Source: Allolobophora icterica
Lineage: Eukaryota > Annelida > Clitellata > Crassiclitellata > Lumbricidae
Direction of reading: 5' to 3'
Assembly: GCA_963556255.1 (NCBI GenBank)
Contig: OY744607.1
Coordinates: forward strand, 46,788,611-46,852,610
DNA: 64,000 bases
Shown: piece after piece, positions 13,427 to 26,500 of the stretch
Layout of the letters: each line of letters opens with the position of its first letter
How positions within the stretch are numbered: position 1 is the stretch's first letter
Program-made: the position numbers and the translations under genes
The notes under the pieces: model-generated
What the model was told of the DNA's origin: nothing
Database searches by the model: none
What the model saw: only the letters and a program-made list of their open reading frames with translations

Positions 13427-15210
13427 CTAGTCTTTCTTAGACGCTGGACTGGTCTTCACGAGGTCTTCGTGGTTTTTGACCAAAACCTGGACGACCGATG
13501 GGTCAGCCAGGGTCGAAATGTCCCCCAGCTCCTTGGGTTTGTTTGATGCGATCTTGCGCAAGATTCGCCGCATGATCTTCCCAGATCTCGTCTTCGGAAG
13601 ACCAGGAACAATCTGTAGACAAACACGTATTGTAATGCTATCAGGTAATGTAACAGATGTAATGAAGGAAATGTGATGTAGCAAAAACTAGAGAAATGTA
13701 AGAAACTGCAATGTTAGAAAATGTAAAACTGTAATACCAGTAAATGTAAAGAAATGCAGGAAATTGTTTAACGAGCAACTGTAAGGTAACTGCAAAGGTA
13801 AGCAGGGTTGGGCACCCCGTCAAAAGAGCGACCGACAAAAGAACGCCGACAAAAGAGCGTCGACAAAAGAGCGCCGACAAAAGAGCGCCGTATAGACGTG
13901 TAATAATGAAACAAATTTTGTGAATTAATATCGGTAGCCGGAGACCAGTAGCATCATCTTCCCTTCTTGCGATTCGACCTCGTCCATGTTCGTGTTCTTT
14001 GACGAGTGAAACGGTTTGTAACATTTATTTAACGACGCCGTCATATCGAGTGAAAGGCTCACCGTGCTTATTATAAGAATTTAAACGGCGTTCTACTACG
14101 TCCGCGCGATTTCACTGCTATGTCTGCGCTCATTCAGATGCCGGTAACATCAAATAAAATTATTTACTTACACTGTTTATGTCGGCGCTAACTTATATCA
14201 CTTCAAATAAAAGCAACTACTTCTTTGTTAACATTTTACATGTAGGTAACTTCAAATAAAATCAAATACTTCTAACACCAGTTGACAGCTCAATTGTTGT
14301 TAATACAAGTTTCGGTACTCTTCTGGCGGCGGCGCTCTTATGTCGGCGCTCTTTTGTCGACGCTCTTTTGTCGGCGCTCTTTTGTCGGTCGCTCTTTTGA
14401 CGGGTCACCGCAGGGCTGTAGTGGTAAAATTAGAGGTGAGTATACACGCTACCGGTGAGAAGCGGCGTCACTAGGGCTGGTGTCACCCTAAAAAAATGTG
14501 ATGACCTTTTTTAAGAAATTCGTCTCTGAAAAAGGTTTTTTTAATCATTCACCGTCAAAACCTTTCATTGCCTTTCTTTTTTGAGTCAATGGCTATACGG
14601 TCTCTACAGAGGTAAGTATACGCTGTATACCCGCGTATACCTCGACTACAGCCCTGAAGGTAAGGTAACTGGCAAGGTAGGATAACTGTTAACTGTGAAG
14701 TGGTATACATGCGGAAAGAGGTTCTCGTAATACCTGAAGCAGTTCAGGTACGGCATAGGATGCAATTCCCTCCCTGACCAAAGTTCTTAGTTCTCGACCC
14801 ACCTGTTCTGTTGCGCCAAATGGCACGTTCTCTTTCAACACAACGAAAGCGTAAATTCCTAAAGAACATAACACAATAGGTCTACGTGTTATCCGATCTA
14901 ATCTAATCTTACTTCTATAGCGCCATCAATCGATGGTCACTTCGAGTGAAATCATAATCCCTTGGAGAAGTCGGGTTGAAATCCGACAGAGAAACCAGAA
15001 GCCAAACTATGGTGTATATTGAAGCCAGAGTATAGGTATCCAATCCGACCTCGTCCCATTTTCTCAACCTATGCAGTCTGTATGTATGTCTGTCTGTCTG
15101 TCTGTCTCTTTCACTCACTCTCTTTATCCATCTGTCTGTGTCTGTCTGTCTGTCTGTCTGTCTCTGTCTGTCTCTGTCTGTCTCTGTCTGTCTGTCTCTG
15201 TTTGTCTGTC

Positions 15211-15251
<41 letters not shown>

Positions 15252-18200
15252 GTCTCTTGTATGGAATGACTAGACAACCCCTCTGACTTGACAGCGCTTG
15301 TGAACAAGCTGTTAGACAACACTAAGCTTTGAATCCCTTTGTAAATTCAGAGTCTACCTATTACGATTACTACATGCCACTTTTGGACATACTTTCTTCA
15401 GATAATAAATTTTTGGAAGAACTTTCGACTGAGGCGCAAAGACCGCAATAGTAACTTCGTCTCCTTCTGTTGCTGGTCTTCTGCGGCTTTCAGAAAATGA
15501 AAAGAAAAGAAAACCTGGCGCAACAGAACCAACTGTAAATAAGTCGAATAGCTGACCTTCGCCTTTGATTCTGTGCGGAAACCCAACGACCGCACTCTCC
15601 GCCACAAATTGGTGCTTATCCTGTCAACGACAAAATTATTCGTATTGTTACCGTCACACACTGCATTACCATTCAATGACATTAGTATGTGCACCGACAT
15701 AGAGCCCTGCGCCGGCCGCGCCGCGCCGCCGCCGCCGACATTTCGTGGGCGCCGCCGCCGCCGATTTTTGTTTGTCGGCGCGCCGCCGCCGCCGCCGCCG
15801 ACAATCTGTCGGCGCGCCGCCGATGCCAATTTGATATGCTTAATTGTTATTGTTGCATTTTTCATGTTTTGCATAATATTGCGATAAATTGTTGCCTTGG
15901 TACGAAATGGAGGTGAACATCTTGTACTTACTTACTTACTTTATTTTATTTTTCTGGGTTTCTTTGCGAAACTTGATCGGCAACACGAATTGGTGTCGTC
16001 AATGCTTTAAGCGTATGTTATCACCAATTCGTGTTGACTTCTACAGCTATCATAGCACACATAAGTTCACTCGAATGCTGGTGATTGTGAAATTGGATGT
16101 ACTAGTTGACAACAAAGAAAAAAACAGACGAACAAAAATAACTATAAACAAAATATAAAAGAATTTTCACTGTGTCCGGTCTTACAGTAACTTTGAAAAT
16201 TCTTATTCTTTGAGAGCATAAAATTTCTATACAAACAGCTTGAGTGTCAGCAATATAATGTGCTGAAATAATGGCTAATTGGCTATCTAACAGTTCTTAA
16301 AAGATTAGATGTAAGATAAGCTGATAAGTATATATCTGCGCCTAAATGTTTATTAAACAAACTATTCTCAGAAATGGCACTTCTATCGGTAGGAACTCGT
16401 GTGTTAACGAAGAAGATAAAGACTGAACATAGCTGATTACAATGTTTGTGGTCTTTATTTTGATACTAAGAATGCATCGTCTTCATGACCAAATTCATTT
16501 TCCTTATACTCCGATGATCTTGTCTTTGTGCCATGATACACACAATCATTTAAAGCGATATCTTGATACAAGTAGCCATTGTTTTGATACTTCTGTTTCC
16601 TGTTACCATTTCCTTAATACCTTGACAAAAAAGCAATATGCAATGCATGTCTTTGTATGTGTACCACAGTGCCACAGTATTCTCCATTCGTTACCTTCAT
16701 GTTGAATAGCTTCCATAACTTATTGATTGTAGACTTTGATGTCTGTGGTCTTATTACAGTGGTGTAAATTTTTAGCTTAATGTTGTACGGTTAGAGGAGT
16801 GTTGATCTTCAGTGTGATGGAGTGGCTTTAGAGAACTTGTCCCTCTTGACTGGTCACAGGACCAACGGCTGTTCAACTCTCATAGTGGCTCATACTTCTG
16901 ACTAGGGCACGCCGCGCCGCGCCGCGCCGACGCCGATATTTCGTGGGCGCCGCCGCCGCCGATTTTTGTTCGTCGGCGCGCCGCCGCCGCCGACCCAAAA
17001 TTACCGGCGCGCCGCCGCCGACACTATGACGTCGGCGCAGGGCTCTACACCGACATCACAATTGTAATTGCAATTGTTATCTGACATTTATAAAGCGACA
17101 CTTCAAGAAAAAAACTCACTAATGGTGTGTAATTACATATTACACAATGTAATATGACGTGTCGGTAACAATCGTTCATCCATAGTACATTACTACTCTT
17201 AATTAGCCTATTTCGGAATGCCATCGACTTGAGATCTGTGACAACGGTGGTCAGTCTATCGGTCAGAAGGACGGTTGGTTGACCACTCACCAGAATGTCT
17301 TCGATCTCGGCCGTTCCCAGTCGATGACCACTGACGTTGATGACGTCATCGGTTCGTCCGGTGATCTTGTAAAACTTTCCATCAATCCTCTGAGCCCCAT
17401 CACCGCTGAAGAAATAACCTGGCGAACAGAATCGAATGATGATTTGAATAAACAAATATGCGCAACAGAATACATAGATTATATATAAGCAGAATTATGG
17501 GGTGTTCGATGATCTAGTGGTCAGCGTGCTGGACTCTCAGCCGAGAGGTCGGAGGTTCAAATTCCCGTGTTTCGTGATATATGCGCCTCCTAGTCAACTC
17601 AGCTATAATGAGTACACTGACCGTACACTGTCAGTGGGAAGATGAGACGGCGAGGGAGAGAATTGGCCACCCGCCCTCATATGCCGAGGCGAAGAAATGA
17701 GGTAGCTAATACTTCATACCCATGGCTGCCTCTTAGGACTAGCTTCATGGTGGGAATTGTCGTGGTTTTTGGGGTTCAAACCTCCTAGTACTTCTTAAGA
17801 CCCCCACAGTTAAGGCTTCATGTCACATCCCATGGGGGTCATTTCCAACCCCATCAGTTGTGATAGTGTGATTTAGCATAATTTGACTGAGTCTCTGAGA
17901 GAGAAGAAATTTCCATGGTGTATCATGTATGCATTTTTGAATTTTAGCAACAAAGAAATGGATTTTGATTCGAGTCTGACTTGCAAAACTCCTAGCGTTG
18001 AAATCAGCTGCTTTTGAATTACGTTGACATCAATTTGCATAATACGGATAAAATGTTAACCCCCGGTCTGTTTTCTACAATTCCCACAATGGCTAGCTTA
18101 AAGAATTGCTCTTCTTCTTCTTCTTCTTCTTCTTCTTCTTCTTCTTCTTCTCCTCCTCCTCCTCCTCTTCCTCCTCTTCCTTCGTTCAAAGTGGACCTGG

Positions 18201-20446
18201 GAATGTTCTGAAGTAGGTGTCTACGTATCGCTGATGGTCGTTGTAGATCGTTCGACAGATTCCTGGCCACAGATTCCGAATGCAGAGCGAACCAAACATC
18301 TCGCGACCAATCAGCAACATTCCCTGACCAAAACAATAGCAATAATAACAACAATAACAAAAATAACAAAACTAACAATAATAGCAATAACATCAATAAC
18401 AACAATAACAATTAAACAATAACATTGCGATGCAATGTGATGCGTCCGCTCTTATCATTTTCTGGATCCACCTGAGAACGGCATCATCGTTGTCGTCATT
18501 GTCATCATTGTCGCAATCATGATGAACAACAATGCAATATCATTATCATGAACAACAACGTTATCACGATTATAACCGGCGTCATTTTCACCGCTATCAG
18601 CACTGCTATCACAATCAGTATCATCAAGGTTGCAACAGCATCATTAGCGCCATCAGCAACAGCAGCAGCAGCAGCAGCAACAGCAACAGTATAATCATAT
18701 ACAGACAGAAAGACAGGCAGGCAGGCAGACAGGCAGACAGACAGACAGAATTATAGAGGGGTATAAAGACACATACTTTGTCGTTGAGTAGGACTGGATC
18801 GATGCCATACATCGGTCGCATTGGCATCGCTGGATGAATCTCGGCATCTGGTTCAGACGGTCGAGGACTGATGAGGATGCCTCCAGTCTCTGCTCAAGTC
18901 ATCACATCAGCAGCTCAAAGACAGTTCGTTAAAACATACAATACAAATCGAAACAATGCAATGGGATACAATACAATTTCATATAATACAATGCAATGCA
19001 ATACAGTACAATAATATTATACAGAGACAAATCGAAGATATCTTATTGGCAATAATGCAGTACAATGCAATACAATAGAACACAATACAATATAACACAA
19101 TACAATATAACACAATACAATATAACACAAAACAATACATCGCAATACAACACAATTCAATAAAAAAAAATGCAATACAACACAATAGCATCGTTTTTTG
19201 AAATTGTCGTCATTATGATATAGGCCCTAACGTTGATGAGTAATTAATATTCAGGAATAAAAATTTAGTAATAAAACAGAAAATACAAGTTATAATCGCA
19301 TAAATTGTACCAGACTGCCACCAGGTGTCGACAATGGGGCATCGCTCTTCTCCGACGATACGGTAGTACCACAGCCAGGCTTCATGGTTGATTGGTTCAC
19401 CCACTGAAGCGCGTCATCGCCATCAATGAAATGATTAACACAACAAAATGTCTGTACCTGTACAACGCAGGCACACAACCAGTGTACACCCATAAGTCTC
19501 TATATACAGGTCTACATTGACAGGCAGATGATTAACCTAATAGATACCGGTTAAGTCGTAGGCAGAGACAGTGGACACATGTGTATGTGCTTTTTATCCG
19601 TTTTTCTTTCCAATCCTCTTCTGTCTCACCAAGTGTTACTTGCTGACCACAGGGGCGTCTATACACCATAGAAACCTTGGAGCAAATGCTCCATCCAAGA
19701 AATAGAGGGGAAGATCTGTCAGTGTGTGTGTGTGCCACCATTTTAGGGGGGAGGAACGGGGAGGGGGGAAAAGAGGGAGAAAAGAGACGTTGCTCCAATG
19801 ACTTAGGGGGATAGACACCCCTGGCTAACCACATTTGACTGTTTCCTTTGTGCACAAAATTAACAATGCTGCACTTACAAAGGCAAAAAAATTGATGAAA
19901 TATGTAATTGTCGTGAATGCTGTCGTGAAATCTGCCTACGAAATTAGATAACCCTGTTAAGCGTGGTTTGTTGTCCATTTGATTTCGCCTTGGCTGCCTA
20001 TTAAACTTTATGAATGACTGATCGCTTGCTATTTGGGGTTCCATAAACGTTAACAGATCAGTACAAACAATCGAATGAGTGTAGTATTTATTCATTCACT
20101 AATTTATTCTTTTTCTCCATTTATGTGCTCGATAGTGTAGTGGTTAACATGCTGGGCTGTTAATAGAGAGGTCGGGGGGGGGGGGTTCAAATCCACGCCG
20201 GGGCAGAAATTTGTTTCGCGATTTCTGCTCCACCTGCACCCCTAGCCAACTCAGCTAGAATGAGTACACTGGCCGTACGCTCTTGGTAGGAAAATGAGAC
20301 GGGGAGCCACACGCCCTCATATGCCGAGGCTAAGAAAATGAAGTCGTTAACACGCCATACACATGGCTGCTTCAGGGCCAGCTCAAGGGACTGATCTTCT
20401 TCCTCTTCCTCTTCCTTTTTCTCTTCGTCCTCGTCCTCCTCTTTCT

Positions 20447-20477
<31 letters not shown>

Positions 20478-21126
20478 TCTTCATCCTCCTCTTCCTCTTT
20501 TTCTTCTTCTTCTTTTTCTTCTTGTAAATTCCAACGATAGGCGCGAAAGAGTCGTCCGGGGTCATAAGTTCTACTGTGAGTCCTCTGAGCAGGCGTGAAC
20601 CAGCAGTCGTTGGATAACAGACCCAGCTTGCCCCCGAATGATACTGACCACTGCCGAGTACTTTGATGGATGATCGATCGTACTTGCGGACGTATGCGTT
20701 GTCGTAGCGAAGCAGGAGACGAAGAGCCGTCGGGGCCCCGTAGAACTGAGTGATGCGCAGTCGCTCCACTGTTTCCCAGTAACGACCTGCACACGAGATA
20801 CAAATGCATACATTTTCTATAGCGATTGTATTGCCTGGACTTTGTTCATTTTTTGCGATGAATTGATCTTGTGGTATTCTTCACCACCGCTGCCTCTTTG
20901 AATGGGCGTCACGCCATGTAGGGTCCCCGTGCATGGACCGTGCTAGCCCTAGATTAATTGGGTGGATGGATGGGTGGATGGACAGATGAATGGATAGATG
21001 TGTGGATGGATGGATGGATGGATGGATGGGTGGATGGATAGATGATAGACAAATTGATCTATCCATCCACCCACCCGTTCATCCGTCCATAAATGGGTGA
21101 ATGGAAAGATGATGGAAAGATGGATG

Positions 21127-21166
<40 letters not shown>

Positions 21167-23460
21167 AACAGACAGACAACGACACAGCAGTCATCTTAAC
21201 AGCCGAATGCATTACCAGGATCAGGGTAGGTAGGTACGCTTTCAAAGAGAACCGTCGTCGCTCCGTTGCAGAGAGGTCCATAGACTCCATAGCTGTGTCC
21301 TGTGATCCATCCGACGTCTGCCATACATCCGAAGACGTCTCCGTGTCTGTAGTCGAAGACGGTCTGGTGGGTGAATGCCGAGAAGAGAAGGTAGCCGGCC
21401 TGCGTGTGGACGAGTCCCTTTGGCTTCCCTGTGCTGCCCGACGTGTAGAGGAGGAACAATGGATCCTCGCTGTCCATTACCTCGAACGGACAATCCGTCG
21501 GCTGTTGAGCCAATTCCTGCGTTGAAACATCGCGAACGCCTTTCAGGGTGTATTAACCACCTCATCTTCACGAATGAAGGAATTAATGAATTACTACTTA
21601 ATTAACGCATTAGAGTGAGTGAGTGAGTGAGTGAGTGAGTGAGTGAGTGAGTGAGTGAGTGAGTGAGTGAGTGAGTGAGTGAGTGAGTGAGTGAGTGAGT
21701 GAGTGAGTGAGTGAGTGAGTGAGTGAGTGAGTGAGTGAGTGAGTGAGTGAGTGAGTGAGTGAGTGAGTGAGTGAGTGAGTGAGTGAGTGAGTGAGTGAGT
21801 GAGTGAGTGAGTGAGTGAGTGAGTGAGTGAGTGAGTGAGTGAGTGAGTGAGTGAGTGAGTGAGTGAGTGAGTGAGTGAGTGAGTGAGTGAGTGAGTGAGT
21901 GAGTGAGTGAGTGAGTGAGTGAGTGAGTGAGTGAGTGAGTGAGCGAGTGAGTGAGTGAGTGAGTGAGTGAGTGAGTGAGTGTATGAATGAATGAATGAAT
22001 GAATGAATGAACGACGACCGAATCATTCATTCATTGAATCAACCAATCTACCCCTCAACCAATGAACCAATCAATCAATGACCTCTTCAAGTGGTATATC
22101 GATCTTTCCCATCGGAACCTCAGTCCCAGTTCTCTTGGAGACAAAGACTCTCTTGACCGTCGGACATTTGGCCACCGCTCCGTCAACCACCTTCTTCAGC
22201 TCGATGATCTTTCCTCCTCGCACGCCTTGGTCAGTCGTTATGACCGTTTCGGCCGCCGCTGGAAGGTACAGGTTTACATAAACAGATTGGAGGTTTACAT
22301 AAACAGTTTGCAGGGTTACATAAACAGGCTGAAGGTTCACATAAACAGATTGGAGGTTTGCATAAACATTGGATGTTTACATAAACCGTTTACGGGTTGA
22401 TATAAACACTTTGCATGCTTATATAAACAGATTGGAGGTTTACATAAACAGATTGGAGGTTTACATAAACAGATTAGAGGTTTACATTAACAGATTGCAG
22501 GTTTATATAAACAGATTGCCAGTTTACATAAAAAGTTTACGCGACACGGTGGCCGATTGGTTAGAACGCTCGGTCTGTAACGCGGAGAGTACTGGTTCGA
22601 GCCTCGCCGGCGGCAGTTACTGTGTAGGAACCTTGAGCAGGTCCTTCGAACACAGTTGTTCTGCGCTATCGATGTTCTGTCGTATGATCGTGTGCTTCAG
22701 AACTTTGGAAGAGAGCGAGAGCGCAATATCAAGTGCAGTTGTATTGTATTGTACAGTTTGCAGCAGTAGGTAAACCTGAATCTGAGACAGTGATGAGAGC
22801 TCTGAGTAAATGAATGGGTTTTACTAATGGTTTTAAATCATGAAAGCGAGTTGTGAACTTTGGTCTTTTGTGATAGATGCTTCCAGCTATGAGGTTCATA
22901 TGTATCCGCAATTGCATTAGTCGGCGACTAGCAGTTACGACGTGCTCGTGCACGCGGCCACTCTGCGGTAGAAGTTACTGTTAGTAATTACCAATCACCA
23001 GGGGCGTCTATCCCCCCTAAGTCATTGGAGCAACGTCCCTTTTCCATATCTTCTTCCCCCCTCTTCGTTCCTTCCCCCCTAAAATGGTGGCACACACTGA
23101 CAGATCCCCCCCCCTATTTCTTGGATGGAGCATTCGCTCCAAGGTTTCTATGGTGTAGACGCCCCTGACAATCACAACTGAAGGCTTACCGTCCTGTATT
23201 CTGGATGCAAGTGCATCGGAACTGAATCCGGCAAAGACAACGCTATGAACGGCTCCAATGCGGGCACATGCCAACATGGCGGCAACGACCATGGGAGACA
23301 CCGGCATGTAGATGATGACCCTGTCGCCCTTACGTACCCCGTGGCTCTTCAGAGTATTAGCCATTCGATTCATCAACTCGTACAACTCTCTATAAGACAA
23401 CAATAGATCAAACACTATTTATAGAAACACGGATGGAAACTACCACCAGGAAGATGATGG

Positions 23461-23548
<88 letters not shown>

Positions 23549-26500
23549 CGCTATAGTCTTAGTCGTGAGCCTTCTTCTCGTCATCTTCCTCCTCTTCCTC
23601 CTCCTCCTTCTCCTCCTCCTCCTTCTCTTCTTCCTCCTCCTCCTCCTCCTCCTCCTCCTCCTCCTCCTCCTCATCATCATCACAATCATCATCATCATCA
23701 TAGTCATCATCATTCTCATCATGCTCATCATCATCATTATGCCTGACTTTTGAATGTCTTTTAATTGTTAGATTTGTTTAGAAGGCTTATACTTTTTATT
23801 ACATTTAGTATTATTGGTGAACTGGCGTTGAAAACAGCACTTACTTGTACGTGACGTATTCCTGTGTTCCTGGTTCATCCTTCTCCCAGATCAAAGCCAC
23901 GCGATTCGGATCTTCTTGGACATGTCGATCGACACAATTATCTTCAGACCACAAACACAATGATTTAATTTTTAACTAATAGTAATTTATAATTTCTTTC
24001 AGTAAGTGCAACTACAATAATTTCTTCACGCGTGAGTGGCATAGGCCTACCTGATATTTTTAAAATTCTTTTTCCAATTTTAGGCCTAAATAATAACTAG
24101 GGCCTGTATATATGTGAAATGTCGATGTCTTTTAGCATGTAATAACGCAGTTAATTGAAGTTGCCATATTTAATCTTCTATTGGCTTGTTTCAGTTGTTT
24201 GTAGCCCCCGTAAGGGCGTTCAGAAATTGCGCTTGCCGCCCATATTTCAGAGCGACAGCGCGGGGTATTGGGTATAGTTTTCAACTAGCAATAACCACGC
24301 CTCGGATTAACCTCATCAGCTATGGTACTGCCACTGCGCAAAGCTAACCAAACCCACAAGCAAACGGTACCATTATATTCTACGTTCGTAGAAAGTGTGG
24401 TGTTCCTCTATCTTAATGCTGTAATGTGTTTGAAATTTTCTTTTAATTTTACATTGATACTCTATTATCCTTCATTATTGCTTTTTTCAAGTAAAAAGGC
24501 AAGACAGATTGGTCAATGTAAACCATTTATGAACAATTTTGACAAGTAATTTATTTCTTAACGTTGGAAATGCTGTAACCAATTTGTTCTGTAGGTGGCG
24601 GAAGAGTACGGTACAGTCATGTAGTCGCAAAAGTGACAAACAGCGCCATCACTCGAGAATAAAGTTGCTAATTAAATTCGAAAAACTTCATTTCTTACAT
24701 CGGCCTTTAAATACAAAATAGCCATAGTTCGTAGACAGTCGAAAAATGGATACAACGATTCAGAAGCACTTTTCTGTATACGCTTTTCTACAGCGGTTAA
24801 ATGGCCTCGACCGTATGTCCTCGACCCCGGTCATTTTCAATAGCATTATAGCTCCATTTCTAAACACCATTCACCGTAGTCGTTTGACTGACCCTTGGCT
24901 CTTGACCTGAAGCCTAATCTAACCTAGCCTGCCTATCGATTTTGTTTTGACTGAGCGCCTGTGAATGAGCTGGTTTCCGCGACTTAGCCTTTTTGGGCGT
25001 TGCAGATATTTTGAGATTACGATTACAATTACGGTAATCGTTTTGTGAGTAAGTAAGTAGGCAAGTCGGTAGGTAAGTAAATAAGCAAACTTCATTGGCA
25101 ATTAGCAAGTGCACTTGCTTTATAAGGTGGAGGATTAGGGATACTGTTTAAACAAATTATGAAACACACAGATCCAATCAACGGATATGCAATTGTGCAC
25201 AACAAAATACAAAAGACACATTGGTTCGCAAAAGGAACCAGTTTCTTGAATCACATTAAAACTGTATTCTATTGTATGAATAATATTTCCATGTTTTTAC
25301 TGCCTGTTATGTTTTTCGTTTTATGTAGCCCCCGTAAGGGCGTTCAGAAATTGCGCTTGCCGCCCATATTTCAGAGCGACAGCGCGGGGTATTGGGTATA
25401 GTTTTCAACTAGCAATAACCACGCCTCGGATGAACCTCATCGGCTATGGTACTGCCACTGCGCAAAGCTAACAAATCCCACCGGCCAACCGGTATAAGTT
25501 ATTTGTATGATCTATAAAATGAAGGTGTTCTATATATACCCACTTCAAAGAGTGATAGTATCCCGTTTCTGAAATTTATTTTCTGTAGTGTTTCATAAAC
25601 GTGTTTTGCAACTCTATTGATCGCGTCAAAATACTTGAAGAAGGTATCATATATTTGACATTAAATGCTTTAGGAAGGTTAGTCTTAAAAGTGAGCTCTA
25701 AATAGAACCAATGTGTTCCACAGGTGGCGCTAGCTCCTTGCCTCTCAGCAATGAATTTGTCATCGGTCTTACAGACCTAACTTCATCATGCTTCTATTCA
25801 TTCATTCATCCATCCATCCATCCATCCATCCATCCATCCATCCATCCATCCATCCATCCATCCATCCATCCATCCATCCATCCATCCATCCATCCATCCA
25901 TCCATCCATCCATCCATCCATCCATCCATCCATCCATCCATCCATCCATCCATCCATCCATCCATCCATCCATCCATCCATCCATCCATCCATCCATCCA
26001 TCCATCCATCCATCCATCTCCGCATACATACATGCCTATCTACCAAAGTGCGACCGTACGTTACTTACCGGAATAACGTAGGCCCCTACGCGTAGCCTAC
26101 GGTACGTAAGTTATCCAAAAGAATTACGGATGCGTACCGTAGGCCTATGCGTACGCTGAAAATGTAATCGCAGTTGCAGAATGAACGCAATACATTTATG
26201 GAGGAATGGGTGTTCCATACGCACTTCCGTCTTCGTCATCTTCGTTTTTTACCTTACGAGTACGACGAATAAAAAGCTCGCGCATAATGAACATCGAGTA
26301 CTAATTTTTAATTTTTGTTCTCATTGATCTTACTCTAGCATTATTATTGTTATCGCCACATATTACACATAGATCAGTTTTATTGCTTGACTATGTGACT
26401 GGCTGACAATGACAGAATAACCATAGTATATAGATTATAGCTAGAGCCTATAATTATAGAACTAGAGCTATGTAGGCCCTATATATTAGTAGGCTAGCTT

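Noticed and set aside
16442..16705. 87-residue frame as a small gene
   Set aside because: No family resemblance, ordinary AT-rich intronic sequence, length expected by chance.
21602..22030. LTHSLTHS protein
   Set aside because: GAGT tetranucleotide microsatellite; no codon bias and no partner frame.
24201..25469. Direct repeats as LTRs of a short retroelement
   Set aside because: The reverse complement is U4 snRNA from its 5' end to its 3' hairpin.
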